A stretch of 64,000 bases of DNA from Butyricicoccus sp. OM04-18BH (lineage in GTDB: Bacteria; Bacillota; Clostridia; Oscillospirales; Butyricicoccaceae), in assembly GCF_003481705.1 (NCBI RefSeq), contig NZ_QULN01000011.1, positions 2,530-66,529 on the forward strand. The letters run 5' to 3'. The notes below the pieces were generated by a model. That model ran no database searches, was not told the origin of the DNA, and worked only from the letters and a program-made list of their open reading frames with translations. The position numbers and the translations under genes were made by a program. Shown here piece by piece: positions 7,890 to 16,950 of the stretch (within the stretch, counting starts at the first letter, position 1; every line of letters begins with the position of its first letter).

Positions 7890-8591
7890 TTATTTGTTCT
7901 CCGCGAGACGCTTCATGCGTTCGCGTTCGGCCTGCGGACGGCGCAGATAGAAGGCGTCGAGCTCCTGCGGGGTGCAGGTTCTGCCCTCACGAATGAGCGG
8001 CAGAGCGGCGGCCGCGACACCGAAGCCGGTGGCGTAGCGCAGCTCGGGCGGCGCAAGACGCAGACCGGTACAGCTGTCTTTAATGGTATTATAACACAAG
8101 TTCGCGCCGTCTCCAACCAGAAAATACGGAGCTTCGCCGATTTCTTCGGAAAGCTCGGTCATTTTGAGCGCGCGGTCATCGCACAGACGGCGCGGCATTA
8201 GGCCGTCGACCTCGAAGAGCGCATTGTATACCTGACCGGCGCGGGCGTCCATGACGCAGCACAGGCTGCCGCCGAGAGAGCGCGCGCCCCAGGCCATGGC
8301 CTCGAGCGTCGATACGCCGACGCACGGCCTGTCTGTGCCGAGCGCGAGACCCTTGACTGTCGCAACGCCGATGCGCACGCCGGTAAACGAGCCCGGGCCG
8401 TGTGCGACCGCGAAAGCATCGACCTCGGAGAGCGAAACGCCGCAGTTTGCGAGCAGCGCCTCCGCCATCGGCAGCAGGGTGCGCGAGTGCGTCAGACCGC
8501 AGTTCTGAAAGGACTGTGCGATGAGCTTGTCGTCCTCAGTCAGAGCGACCGAAGCGCTCACCGCAGAGGACTCCAGAGCGAGAATTTTCAT
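7890..8591 (-). CDS. tsaB: tRNA N6-threonylcarbamoyladenosine biosynthesis protein TsaB
   Basis: 233 residues. It opens with MKILALESSA and contains AVAHGPGSFTGVRIG (about 61-75), the ASKHA-fold signature of TsaB. It is an inactive homologue of TsaD needed with TsaD and TsaE for t6A37 modification of ANN-decoding tRNAs. Its ATG overlaps the tsaE stop (ATGA). Confidence 0.93.
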   Translation of the reverse strand: MKILALESSAVSASVALTEDDKLIAQSFQNCGLTHSRTLLPMAEALLANCGVSLSEVDAFAVAHGPGSFTGVRIGVATVKGLALGTDRPCVGVSTLEAMAWGARSLGGSLCCVMDARAGQVYNALFEVDGLMPRRLCDDRALKMTELSEEIGEAPYFLVGDGANLCYNTIKDSCTGLRLAPPELRYATGFGVAAAALPLIREGRTCTPQELDAFYLRRPQAERERMKRLAENK

Positions 8592-9016
8592 TGTTCCTTC
8601 ACCTCGCCAATCGTGACCACTCGGTCATTTTCGGAATTTCCGTACTGAATATGCACGGTTTTGTAGCTGCCCGGCAGGATATCGGCAGCATTTTCGCTCC
8701 ATTCGATCAGCACGATCTTCGAGCCGTCAAGGTATTCATCAAAGCCGATCTCGAACAGTGCCTCGCTGTCGAGGATGCGGTAGAGATCGAAATGCGCCAC
8801 ATCTGCACGGTCTGTGTGGTATTCGTTCGCGATGGCGAACGTCGGGCTGGTGACGCGGCCCGTATAGCCGAGACCGCGCAGCACGCCGCGCGTGAAGGCG
8901 GTTTTTCCTGCGCCGAGGTCGCCGGAGAACGCCACGACATCGCCGGGGTGCAGGCTGAGAGCGAATTTCGCGCCGAGCGCCTCTGTCTCCTCGGGCGAAT
9001 GGGTGATATATTCCAT
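8588..9016 (-). CDS. tsaE: tRNA t6A biosynthesis ATPase TsaE
   Basis: 142 residues. The Walker A motif GDLGAGKTAFTRG sits near residue 33, then TSPTFAIANEY and LIEWSENA, as in TsaE. An in-frame ATG at 9040 exists, but AAAGGTG sits properly only before the ATG at 9016. Its 3' end overlaps tsaB by four bases. The region upstream is the hairpin array at 9092-9523. Confidence 0.92.
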   Translation of the reverse strand: MEYITHSPEETEALGAKFALSLHPGDVVAFSGDLGAGKTAFTRGVLRGLGYTGRVTSPTFAIANEYHTDRADVAHFDLYRILDSEALFEIGFDEYLDGSKIVLIEWSENAADILPGSYKTVHIQYGNSENDRVVTIGEVKEQ

Positions 9017-9091
9017 GGAAACACCTTTTCTTTGTATCATTTCAATACTATCATATCATGCGGACATGAAAATAGCAAGAAGCCTTTCATT

Positions 9092-9523
9092 TTGTCAAAA
9101 AACTATCGTTTTTCCGACAACCTGTGTTTTGACTCCGCAGAACACGAGTCGCCCGAAAGTTTCCATGCGGAAACTTTCTCCATCTGGGAGAAAAGGAAAG
9201 GCACGCCAAGCGTGCCTTTCGCGCCCGAAGGGCGCAGTCTCCTGCCGCATTTTGCCTTCGGCAAAACAGGCAGGACAGGCGCACCGCAGTGCGCCGCATA
9301 AAATTCTCTGTAAAAGTCCAGCTTTGCCGGACTTTTACACCTCTGCCCGCGACGTGCCCCAGGGCACCTTCTCTTGCCCCGAAGGGGCAATTCACCTTGC
9401 GGCGGCGCGGCCTCGTCCGCCGTGCGGACGAGAGGGGGTTATCGCTCCCGGTTTCTCCGGAACCGGGAGCGTATCTAAGGGGGACAGCGTCCCCCTTAGA
9501 AAGCACGATGGCGTCCCCCTTAG
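9092..9523. repeat. Dense array of about a dozen short palindromic hairpins between fhs and tsaE
   Basis: Nearly every base from 9155 to 9499 belongs to a perfect or near-perfect hairpin with a 2-9 nt loop. Arm pairs: 9155-9164/9169-9178; 9197-9206/9210-9219; 9221-9226/9230-9235; 9250-9256/9260-9266 nested in 9241-9246/9269-9274; 9278-9284/9289-9295; 9311-9319/9329-9337; 9354-9359/9362-9367; 9374-9380/9384-9390; 9412-9420/9424-9432; 9443-9453/9461-9471; 9475-9485/9489-9499. A further copy of the last arm (9513-9523) contains the fhs stop codon. 9092-9178 also belongs to a dispersed element seen at 16844-16950. No convincing gene lies in this stretch. Confidence 0.85.
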
Positions 9524-11190
9524 AAGAGGCCGGTGATGACACCGGCATTGTCCACGTCGATCTTTTCTGCCGCCGGAACCTTCGGCAGACCCGGCATGGT
9601 CATGACCGCGCCGGTCTCTACGACAACAAAGCCTGCGCCGGCTGCCAGACGCGCCGAGCGGACGCTTACAACGAACTGGCTCGGACGGCCGAGCAGCGAA
9701 GCATCGTCGGACAGCGAATACTGCGTCTTTGCGATGCAGACCGGCAGACTGCCGTAGCCCATGTCGGTGATGTTCATGAGCTCTTTGTGCGCCGCGGGAG
9801 CGAAGGTCACGCCGTCTGCGCCATAGATCTCCTTCGCGATCTTGCGGATCTTCTCCTCGAGCGGAAGCTCGTCCTCATACAGCATATGGAAGTCTGCCTT
9901 GCCCTCGTCGAGCACGGTCAGTACCTCGCGCGCAAGCTCCTCGCCGCCTTCGCCGCCCTTGGCGAATACCTCGGACAGGGCAACGCGGACGCCGCGCTCT
10001 GCGCAGTGCTTGCGGATGAACTCCATCTCCTCGGCGGTATCGGTCGGGAAGGCGTTGATGGCGACAACGACCGGCACGCCGAACTTCTTCATGTTGTCCA
10101 GATGTGCGTCGAGGTTGCAGATGCCGCGCTCGAGCACGTACATGTTGGGCGCGTTCAGCTCGGTCTTGGGTACGCCGCCGTTGTACTTGAGTGCGCGGAC
10201 GGTCGCGACGAGCACGATGCAGTCCGGAGAGATGCCGGCCTTGCGGCACTTGATGTCCATGAACTTCTCTGCGCCGAGGTCCGCGCCGAAGCCGGCCTCG
10301 GTGATGGCGATATCAGCGAGCTTCATGGCGAGACGGGTCGCCTGAATGCTGTTGCAGCCGTGTGCGATGTTCGCGAACGGGCCGCCGTGCATGAGCGCCG
10401 GGGTGCCCTCGAGCGTCTGAACGAGGTTCGGCTTGATGGCGTCGCGCATGAGCGCGGTCATCGCGCCCTCAGCGTGCAGGTCGCGCGCATAGACCGGCTT
10501 GCCGGCAAAGGTGTACGCGACGAGAATGTCGCCGAAGCGCTTCTTGAGGTCGTCGAGATCCTTCGCCAGACACAGGATGGCCATGACCTCGGACGCGACC
10601 GTGATCATGAAGTGATCCTCGCGCGGCACGCCGTTTACCTTGCCGCCGAGACCGATCGTGATGTTGCGCAGCGCGCGGTCGTTCATATCCATGACACGGG
10701 TGAAAACGATGCGGCGCGGATCGATGCCGAGCACATTGCCCTGCTGCATGTGGTTGTCGAGCATGGCGCAGAGCAGGTTGTTCGCCGCGGTGATCGCGTG
10801 CATATCGCCGGTGAAGTGCAGATTGATGTCCTCCATCGGAACGACCTGCGCGTAGCCGCCGCCTGCCGCGCCGCCCTTGATGCCGAATACCGGGCCGAGA
10901 GACGGCTCGCGCAGCGCGATCATGGCCTTTCTGCCCATTTTTGCGAGCGCCTCGCCCAGACCGACGGTCGTGGTGGTCTTGCCCTCGCCGGCAGGAGTCG
11001 GGTTGATGGCGGTGACGAGAACGAGCTTGCCGTCCGGCTTGTCTGCGGTCTTTTTCCATACGTCTGCGGACAGCTTGGCCTTGTACCTGCCGTACAGCTC
11101 AAGATCCTCGGCGTCCAGACCGGCCGCCGCTGCTACCTCGGTGATCGGGCGCATCTGGCAGCCCTGTGCGATTTCGATGTCGGATAACAT
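9520..11190 (-). CDS. fhs: Formate--tetrahydrofolate ligase
   Basis: 556 residues, the normal length. It contains the ATP-binding [15 protein letters not shown] (about 62-76) and [22 protein letters not shown]. It makes 10-formyl-THF from formate, ATP and THF, feeding purine synthesis and the methyl branch of one-carbon metabolism. The ATG at 11190 follows AGGAGG; an upstream in-frame start at 11244 has no such site. The stop codon lies within a GTCCCCCTTAG repeat copy. Confidence 0.96.
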   Translation of the reverse strand: MLSDIEIAQGCQMRPITEVAAAAGLDAEDLELYGRYKAKLSADVWKKTADKPDGKLVLVTAINPTPAGEGKTTTTVGLGEALAKMGRKAMIALREPSLGPVFGIKGGAAGGGYAQVVPMEDINLHFTGDMHAITAANNLLCAMLDNHMQQGNVLGIDPRRIVFTRVMDMNDRALRNITIGLGGKVNGVPREDHFMITVASEVMAILCLAKDLDDLKKRFGDILVAYTFAGKPVYARDLHAEGAMTALMRDAIKPNLVQTLEGTPALMHGGPFANIAHGCNSIQATRLAMKLADIAITEAGFGADLGAEKFMDIKCRKAGISPDCIVLVATVRALKYNGGVPKTELNAPNMYVLERGICNLDAHLDNMKKFGVPVVVAINAFPTDTAEEMEFIRKHCAERGVRVALSEVFAKGGEGGEELAREVLTVLDEGKADFHMLYEDELPLEEKIRKIAKEIYGADGVTFAPAAHKELMNITDMGYGSLPVCIAKTQYSLSDDASLLGRPSQFVVSVRSARLAAGAGFVVVETGAVMTMPGLPKVPAAEKIDVDNAGVITGLF

Positions 11191-11261
11191 AACATTCCTC
11201 CTGATAACTGGGGCGCGGCGAACGGATGTCGCCCGGCCGCACACACTTAAATGTTAAAACC

Positions 11262-11290
11262 ATTATAACAATGTTCTGCACAGTTTTCCA
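11262..11290 (-). promoter_or_regulatory. Promoter of fhs
   Basis: On the minus strand TGTTATAAT is an extended -10 (hexamer at 11262-11267). The -35 region about 17 nt upstream is weak (TGGAAA). Confidence 0.6.
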
Positions 11291-11329
11291 GTGAGGGACG
11301 CGAAAAATTTGACGAAATTCAATCTCGAA

Positions 11330-11358
11330 AAATGTGCGGCATTGTGGTATGATATAAT
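11330..11358 (+). promoter_or_regulatory. Promoter of the FtsW-like gene
   Basis: Extended -10 TGATATAAT (hexamer 11353-11358) with a poor -35. AGGAGGG at 11401-11407 is the ribosome binding site. Confidence 0.55.
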
Positions 11359-11412
11359 CTGATATTATAATTTCCGTATGGAATGACAAGAACACGGAAA
11401 AGGAGGGTCTGC

Positions 11413-12549
11413 ATGGACCTTTTCAAATCGGTGGCGCATTATCTGAAAAACACCGATCTGTATCTGGCGGTCATCGCCTTTATCTGCTCAGGCTACGGCA
11501 TGGCGCTCATCTACTCCGCCACGCTCAACCCGGTCTCGATCAAGGATGACGGCTCGACGAAAAATCTGTATGTGCAGGGCGCGGCCATCCTGATCGGCTT
11601 CGGCGCTTTCGTTCTGATGAGCCTCATCGATCTGGAGGGGCTGCGGAACAGGTGGAAAAACTTCGTTATCGTGAACATCTGCCTTCAGCTGCTGCTGTTC
11701 ACGCCTCTCGGCATGGAGGTCAACGGTCAGCGCGCGTGGCTCAATCTGGGCGTGACCAGCCTTCAGCCGGGCGAGCTCGGCAAGCTGATCTTCATTTTCA
11801 CGATGGCGGCGCATATCTCCGAGGTCGGGGAGTATATCAGCGAGCTGCGCGGTCTTGCGGTCATCGCGCTGCATACGCTTATCATGATGGCGGCGGTCGT
11901 CGTCTCCTCGGGCGACTCGGGCATGGCGATCCAGTATTTCATGATCGCGGTCATTATGCTGTTCGCAGCCGGTCTGTCGCTCAAATGGATCGCGCTCGGC
12001 GCGGGCGTCGCGGTGGCGAGCGTGCCGGTGCTGTGGAATTTTGTGCTGAAGAAATATCAGATCACGCGAATACTCGTGCTGTTCGACCCGTCGATCGACC
12101 CGCAGGCTGCGCTTCAGACGACCTACGGCAAGATCGCGATCGGCTCGGGACAGCTCACCGGACAGGGCCTGACGCACGGCACCATGACACAGCTCCAGAA
12201 CGTCCCGGAGAACCAGACCGACTATATCTTTTCGGTCGCCGGTGAGGAGCTCGGCTTTCTCGGCTGCATAGCGATCATCCTGCTGCTGAGCCTGCTCATC
12301 GCGCGCCTGTTTTATGTATCCTATCGCGCGTCCACGCCGTTCTCCTCGCTGCTCGCGGTCGGCGTTGCCGGCATGTTCCTGTTCCAGACGTTCATGAACA
12401 TCTTCATGAATGTCGGTCTGCTGCCGGTCATGGGTCTGACGCTGCCGTTTTTCTCATACGGCGGCACCTCGGTGCTCACGATGTACGCCGCGCTCGGCAT
12501 CGCCGCAGGCGTGCGCATGAGGGAAAAGCCGAGCTGGCTTCAGCACTGA
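11413..12549 (+). CDS. FtsW/RodA/SpoVE-family peptidoglycan polymerase
   Basis: 378 residues, about ten membrane helices. SEDS-family marks include NGQRAWLNLG and LQPGELGK (about 112-130), then NVPENQTDYIFSVAGEELGFLG and LLPVMGLTLPFFSYGGTS near the C-terminus. It polymerises lipid II glycan strands with a class B PBP; no PBP gene is adjacent. Its length and isolated position fit RodA-like better than a dcw-cluster FtsW, but this cannot be settled here. Confidence 0.85.
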   Translation: MDLFKSVAHYLKNTDLYLAVIAFICSGYGMALIYSATLNPVSIKDDGSTKNLYVQGAAILIGFGAFVLMSLIDLEGLRNRWKNFVIVNICLQLLLFTPLGMEVNGQRAWLNLGVTSLQPGELGKLIFIFTMAAHISEVGEYISELRGLAVIALHTLIMMAAVVVSSGDSGMAIQYFMIAVIMLFAAGLSLKWIALGAGVAVASVPVLWNFVLKKYQITRILVLFDPSIDPQAALQTTYGKIAIGSGQLTGQGLTHGTMTQLQNVPENQTDYIFSVAGEELGFLGCIAIILLLSLLIARLFYVSYRASTPFSSLLAVGVAGMFLFQTFMNIFMNVGLLPVMGLTLPFFSYGGTSVLTMYAALGIAAGVRMREKPSWLQH

Positions 12550-12639
12550 GCGCTTTTACCAAAGTAAAGCGGTGAAAACATACCGGAATTGTGTAATATG
12601 TTCATTTTTGCGAGATTTTGCAATTTTTGCGGCGGCATC

Positions 12640-12668
12640 TTGCAAAATTATCGGATTTCCTGTATAAT
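12640..12668 (+). promoter_or_regulatory. Promoter of putP
   Basis: TTGCAA (12640-12645), 17-nt spacer, TATAAT (12663-12668). Confidence 0.8.
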
Positions 12669-12694
12669 TAACAGTATAAATGGAGGGTAAAAAA

Positions 12695-14191
12695 ATGATG
12701 ACAAACCGCATAGTAACCATAGCCGCATTCTGCGTCTATTTGATTTTTATGCTCTGTATCGGCATGTATTTTGTCGGCAAGAATAAGACCACGACCGAAT
12801 ACTTCCTCGGCGGACGAAAGCTCGGCTCCTGGGTCACTTCGATGAGTGCGCAGGCGTCCGATATGTCCGGCTGGCTGCTGATGGGTCTGCCGGGCGCGGC
12901 ATATCTGTCCGGCATTTCCGCCGGCTGGATCGGCATCGGCCTTGCGATCGGCACTTATCTCAACTGGCTGCTCGTAGCCAAGCCGCTGCGCCAGTACACC
13001 AAGGTGGCAGGCGACGCGATCACGCTGCCGGAGTATTTCAAGAACCGCTTCCATGACGAATCCGGCTGGATCTCGGTCATTTCGGCGGTATTCATTCTGG
13101 TATTCTTCCTGTTCTACACCGCGTCCGGCTTCGTTTCCTGCGCAAAGCTGTTCTCGTCCGTTTTCGGCATCCCGTATCTGGTATCGCTCACGGTCGGCGC
13201 AGTCGTCGTTATCTCGTATACGTTCGCAGGCGGCTTCTTCGCCGTGTGCTGGACCGACTTCTTCCAGGGTCTCATGATGTTCTTCTGCGTGGTTGCGGTT
13301 CCGCTGATCGCGATTTTCCGCATGGGCGGCCCGGCGGAGTTCATTTCGAGCGTCGAGGCGTTCAACCCGAACTTCCTGAGCATGTTTGTTGACGGCGCGA
13401 CCAATACGCCGTACACCGCGCTAGGCATCGTCTCACTCGTTGCATGGGGTCTCGGCTACTTCGGTCAGCCGCACATCCTCGTGCGCTTTATGGGCATTTC
13501 CTCTCCGGCGGCGATCAAAAAATCCCGCCGCATCGCAACGGTATGGGTCGTTATCTCGCTGACCGCCGCGGTCATGATCGGTGTTTCCGGCCGCATGGTT
13601 CTCGGCGACGGCCTGCTCGACGGCAACGGCCAGCAGGAGATCATCTACATCACCATGGTCTCCAAGTTCTTCCCGCTCTTTATCGCAGGCATCTTCCTGT
13701 CTGCTATCCTCGCAGCCATCATGTCCACTGCGGACTCCCAGCTGCTCGTTACCGCGTCTGCACTGACCAAGGACTTTTATCACAACAAGATCCGTCCGCA
13801 GGCGACCGAGAAGGAGCTGATGTGGGTTTCCCGCGGCTGCGTTATGGGCGTTGCGGTCATCGCCGTTCTCATCGCGACCAACCAGAACAGCACGGTTCTC
13901 GGTCTGGTCTCCTACGCATGGGGCGGCTTCGGCTCGGCCTTCGGTCCGCTCGTTCTGTGCTCGCTGTTCTGGAAGCGCACCAACAAGCAGGGCGCTTATG
14001 CGGGCATCCTGGTCGGCGGCATCGTCGATCTGGTCTGGGCGCAGCTTTCCGGCGGCATCTTCGACCTGTATGAGATCGTTCCGGGCTTTGTCTGCGGTCT
14101 GATCGCGATTTTCGTCGTCAGCCTGCTGACTGCGGCTCCTTCGAAGGAGATCACCGACGAGTTTGACTCGTACCGTTCCTGCGAGGAATAA
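12695..14191 (+). CDS. putP: Sodium/proline symporter (SSS family)
   Basis: 498 residues with about 13 membrane helices. The N-terminus shows TEYFLGGRKLGSW and SAQASDMSGWLLMGLPGAAY, the Na+/substrate-site segments of PutP. ADSQLLVTASALTKDFYH is the conserved SSS signature region (about residue 350). It imports proline with Na+. GGAGGG lies upstream of ATG-ATG; 12695 is taken as start. The following hydrolase starts two bases after its stop. Confidence 0.88.
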   Translation: MMTNRIVTIAAFCVYLIFMLCIGMYFVGKNKTTTEYFLGGRKLGSWVTSMSAQASDMSGWLLMGLPGAAYLSGISAGWIGIGLAIGTYLNWLLVAKPLRQYTKVAGDAITLPEYFKNRFHDESGWISVISAVFILVFFLFYTASGFVSCAKLFSSVFGIPYLVSLTVGAVVVISYTFAGGFFAVCWTDFFQGLMMFFCVVAVPLIAIFRMGGPAEFISSVEAFNPNFLSMFVDGATNTPYTALGIVSLVAWGLGYFGQPHILVRFMGISSPAAIKKSRRIATVWVVISLTAAVMIGVSGRMVLGDGLLDGNGQQEIIYITMVSKFFPLFIAGIFLSAILAAIMSTADSQLLVTASALTKDFYHNKIRPQATEKELMWVSRGCVMGVAVIAVLIATNQNSTVLGLVSYAWGGFGSAFGPLVLCSLFWKRTNKQGAYAGILVGGIVDLVWAQLSGGIFDLYEIVPGFVCGLIAIFVVSLLTAAPSKEITDEFDSYRSCEE

Positions 14192-14193
14192 AA

Positions 14194-15042
14194 ATGAAAG
14201 CGCGTGTGCGGCGGCTCCTGCTTGTGCTCGCAGCGGCGGCGCTCCTGCTCGACGGGGGACTGCTGCTTGCCGAACGGCTCGGCGCCGCGTCCCTCCCCGA
14301 GGAGGACACCGCGTATTTTCTTGATGTAGGCGAGGGAGACTGCACGCTGCTCGTTTCGGGCGGCAGCACGGTCCTTGTGGATGCCGGTACACCGGAGGGC
14401 GCACCGGCGCTCGTGCGCGAGCTGAAAAGTCTCGGTGTGCGCCGGCTCGACGCCGTCATCGCGACGCATCCCCACGCCGACCATATCGGCGGCATGGAGG
14501 AGGTGCTCCGCGCGTTTCCCGTGCGCAGCTTTTACATGAGTGCGGAAACGCAGAGCGACGGGCTGGATGCGGCGCTCCGCCGGCGCAGACTCACGCCCCT
14601 CGTCCCGTATGACGGCGAGACGCTCACGCTGAAGGGCGGCGCTTCGCTCACGTTCCTCGGTCCGGCGGAGGATATCCCGGCTGACCGAGGAAATGACCGC
14701 TCTCTGATCACTTTGTTTCAAACCGGCAGCGCTTCCGTCCTGCTGATGGGAGATGCGGAGGAGCCGGCCGAGCAGTCGCTCCTGCGGCACCATCCCGGGC
14801 TTCGGTGCGATATTCTGAAGGTCGGCCATCACGGCTCGGATACCTCGTCCTCTCCTGCATTTCTCTCTGCGCTCGGAGCGCAGACCGCCATCATATCCTG
14901 CGGCACGGACAACGACTACGGTCATCCGGCCGAACAAACGCTAACCAATCTGACACTTGCGGGTGTACGCGATATCCGCATGACCGCGGAAAGCGGCACG
15001 GTCGCGCTCCCGCTCATCGCTTACAAGGAGAATGCTGTATGA
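14194..15042 (+). CDS. Exported ComEC/Rec2-like metallo-beta-lactamase fold hydrolase
   Basis: 282 residues. An N-terminal signal/anchor helix (about 5-25) precedes FLDVGEGDCTLL, the metal motif THPHADHIGG (HxHxDH), a second metal-ligand loop MGDAEE, and KVGHHGSDTSS. These are the marks of the ComEC C-terminal domain group, which includes secreted nucleases and phosphodiesterases. The competence membrane channel itself is absent. It is translationally coupled (ATGA) to a DUF3006 protein, a common pairing. Confidence 0.85.
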   Translation: MKARVRRLLLVLAAAALLLDGGLLLAERLGAASLPEEDTAYFLDVGEGDCTLLVSGGSTVLVDAGTPEGAPALVRELKSLGVRRLDAVIATHPHADHIGGMEEVLRAFPVRSFYMSAETQSDGLDAALRRRRLTPLVPYDGETLTLKGGASLTFLGPAEDIPADRGNDRSLITLFQTGSASVLLMGDAEEPAEQSLLRHHPGLRCDILKVGHHGSDTSSSPAFLSALGAQTAIISCGTDNDYGHPAEQTLTNLTLAGVRDIRMTAESGTVALPLIAYKENAV

Positions 15043-15272
15043 AAAAGACCGGCATCATCGATCACTTTGAGGGTGACTATATTTATGTAGAAATCGGTGA
15101 AGATACGGTAAAGATTCCGCGTGAAGGCGCTCCTGCAATGTTAGCAGAGGGCACTGTCGTTATCGTGGAGGACGGCCGCATCGTCGACGTGGATGAGATA
15201 GAGACGCAGCGCATGGAAAACGATATGCGCCGCCGCTTCGAGCGCATCCTCGGCGCAAAATCCGACGTATAA
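15039..15272 (+). CDS. DUF3006 family small protein
   Basis: 77 residues: GIIDHFEGDYIYVEIGED opens the protein, then a short acidic beta-rich segment, IVDVDEIET and a charged C-terminal helix. This fits DUF3006. The ATG overlaps the hydrolase stop and AAGGAG lies at 15025-15030. Function unknown, but the coupling suggests it assists the hydrolase. Confidence 0.8.
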   Translation: MKKTGIIDHFEGDYIYVEIGEDTVKIPREGAPAMLAEGTVVIVEDGRIVDVDEIETQRMENDMRRRFERILGAKSDV

Positions 15273-15366
15273 ACCTTAGGCAGCACCGCACAATCAGAGC
15301 ATGTTCAATTATGCGGTATTGCTTAATCTGCACCACTAAATTTCCCAAGAAGGCAAGGCGAAACAC

Positions 15367-16632
15367 ATGGAAAAGAAACCTTTTTTGACACTCCAGCAGG
15401 CGCAGGAGATCAGCAAGACCTATCCGACCCCGTTTCATATCTATGATGAAAAGGCGATCCGTGAGAACGCGCGCAAGGTAAAGGCCGCGTTTGCATGGAA
15501 CCCGGGCTATAAGGAATATTTTGCGGTCAAGGCGACCCCCAATCCGCGTCTCGTTCAGATCCTGCACGAGGAAGGCTTCGGCTGCGACTGTTCGAGCTAT
15601 ACCGAGCTTCAGCTCAGCCGCGCCTGCGGCATCACCGGTCACGACATCATGTTCTCCTCGAATGTCACACCGAACGAGGACTTCAAGCTCGCAAGCGACC
15701 TCGATGCGATCGTGAATTTCGACGACATCACCCACCTCGACTACTACGACAAGGTAGGCGAGTGGAAGGAGACCATGTCCTGCCGCTTCAATCCGGGCGG
15801 CGACTTCGTTCTCGAAAACGAGATCATGGACACGCCGCAGGAAGCCAAGTACGGCATGACCCGCGAGCAGCTGATCGAGGCGTTCAAGTACATGAAGCAG
15901 AAGGGCGTCAAGCACTTCGGCATTCATGCGTTTCTTGCCTCGAACACGGTTGCAAACGAATATTATCCGGCACTCGCCCGTATCCTGTTCAAGCTGGCCG
16001 TCGAGGTTCAGAAGGAGACCGGCGTGCATATCGCGTTCATCAATCTGTCGGGCGGCGTAGGCATCCCCTACAAGCCGTGGCAGGAGCCGAACGACATCAT
16101 GGCGATCGGCGAGGGCGTACACCGCGCCTTTGACGAGGTGCTTGTCCCGGCGGGCATGGACGACGTTTCCATCTACACCGAGATGGGCCGCTTTATCCTT
16201 GGCCCCTACGGCGCGCTCGTTGCAAAGTGCATCCACCACAAGCACACCTACAAGGAGTATGCCGGTCTGGATGCCTGTGCGGCAAACCTCATGCGTCCGG
16301 CGATGTACGGCGCATACCACCACATCACGGTCCTCGGCAAGGAGAATGCGCTGCATGACCGCACCTACGATGTAACCGGCGGCCTGTGCGAGAACAACGA
16401 CAAGTTTGCGATTGACCGCAACCTGCCGCGCATCGACATCGGCGATTATGTCTATATCCATGACACCGGCGCGCATGGCTTCTCGATGGGCTATAACTAC
16501 AACGGCAAGCTGCGCTCCGCAGAGCTGCTGCTCCGCGAGGACGGCTCGGTCGAGATGATCCGCCGTGCGGAGACCCCGAAGGACTACTTCGCAACCTTCG
16601 ATTTCACCGGCCTGTTCGACGACATCAAGTAA
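15367..16632 (+). CDS. lysA: Diaminopimelate decarboxylase (PLP, alanine-racemase fold)
   Basis: 421 residues. The PLP lysine is in YFAVKATPNP (about residue 54); NLSGGVGIPY and EMGRFILGPYGALV line the cofactor pocket; GGLCENNDKFAIDR replaces the usual CES(S/T)D substrate motif of classic LysA. It makes L-lysine from meso-diaminopimelate. The motif variation and the nearby PutP leave room for a related amino-acid or polyamine decarboxylase, but the overall pattern fits the LysA form common in Clostridia. No strong ribosome binding site is visible (GGCAAGGCG). Confidence 0.75.
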   Translation: MEKKPFLTLQQAQEISKTYPTPFHIYDEKAIRENARKVKAAFAWNPGYKEYFAVKATPNPRLVQILHEEGFGCDCSSYTELQLSRACGITGHDIMFSSNVTPNEDFKLASDLDAIVNFDDITHLDYYDKVGEWKETMSCRFNPGGDFVLENEIMDTPQEAKYGMTREQLIEAFKYMKQKGVKHFGIHAFLASNTVANEYYPALARILFKLAVEVQKETGVHIAFINLSGGVGIPYKPWQEPNDIMAIGEGVHRAFDEVLVPAGMDDVSIYTEMGRFILGPYGALVAKCIHHKHTYKEYAGLDACAANLMRPAMYGAYHHITVLGKENALHDRTYDVTGGLCENNDKFAIDRNLPRIDIGDYVYIHDTGAHGFSMGYNYNGKLRSAELLLREDGSVEMIRRAETPKDYFATFDFTGLFDDIK

Positions 16633-16652
16633 AAGCGAAAATCGCAAACGAA

Positions 16653-16688
16653 AAGGGTACGCCGTAAAAAGCGTACCCTTAAATTTTT
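16653..16688 (+). terminator. Terminator of lysA
   Basis: AAGGGTACGC / GCGTACCCTT, 10 bp, 8-nt loop, then AAATTTTTATT. Confidence 0.8.
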
Positions 16689-16721
16689 ATTCAAACAGCA
16701 GAGAATAGGAAGTATAAAACT

Positions 16722-16950
16722 ATCGCGCGGCAGCGCGCATAAAAAAGCGGTTGCTTCGCAAACGCAGCCCGTAGGCCTCTATCCTTAAAATATTTAATGA
16801 GAGCAAAAACCGGGGACATGCGCCTCGGTTTTTTTTACTCTGAGAGAGCCGAAAGTTTCTGCATAGGAACTTTTGGCCGTCCGTGTTCTGCGGCGGGAAC
16901 CGCTGTCAGAACACAGCTTGTCGGCAAAACGCAGTTTTGCGACAGCTCTC
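16722..16950. repeat. Palindromic intergenic cluster with a terminator and an inverted copy of the 9.1-kb element
   Basis: This spacer of about 316 nt has no gene. It holds a CGCGC/GCGCG hairpin (16724-16737), a GCGGTTGC/GCAAACGC hairpin (16747-16765), a terminator at 16806-16837 (AAAACCG/CGGTTTT with T runs) that serves the minus-strand ANTAR operon, and from 16844 to 16950 a nested palindromic element bounded by GAGAGC/GCTCTC. Read on the minus strand, this element matches 9092-9178 in order: CGACAA, CTGTGTT, CGCAGAACACG, then AAAGTT...AACTTT. Its edge overlaps the ANTAR stop codon. Confidence 0.75.

Noticed and set aside
9087..9548. Long minus-strand open frame across the hairpin array
   Set aside because: The translation is low-complexity and follows the palindromes; there is no ribosome binding site and the frame overlaps the fhs end. 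Treated as a by-product of the repeats.
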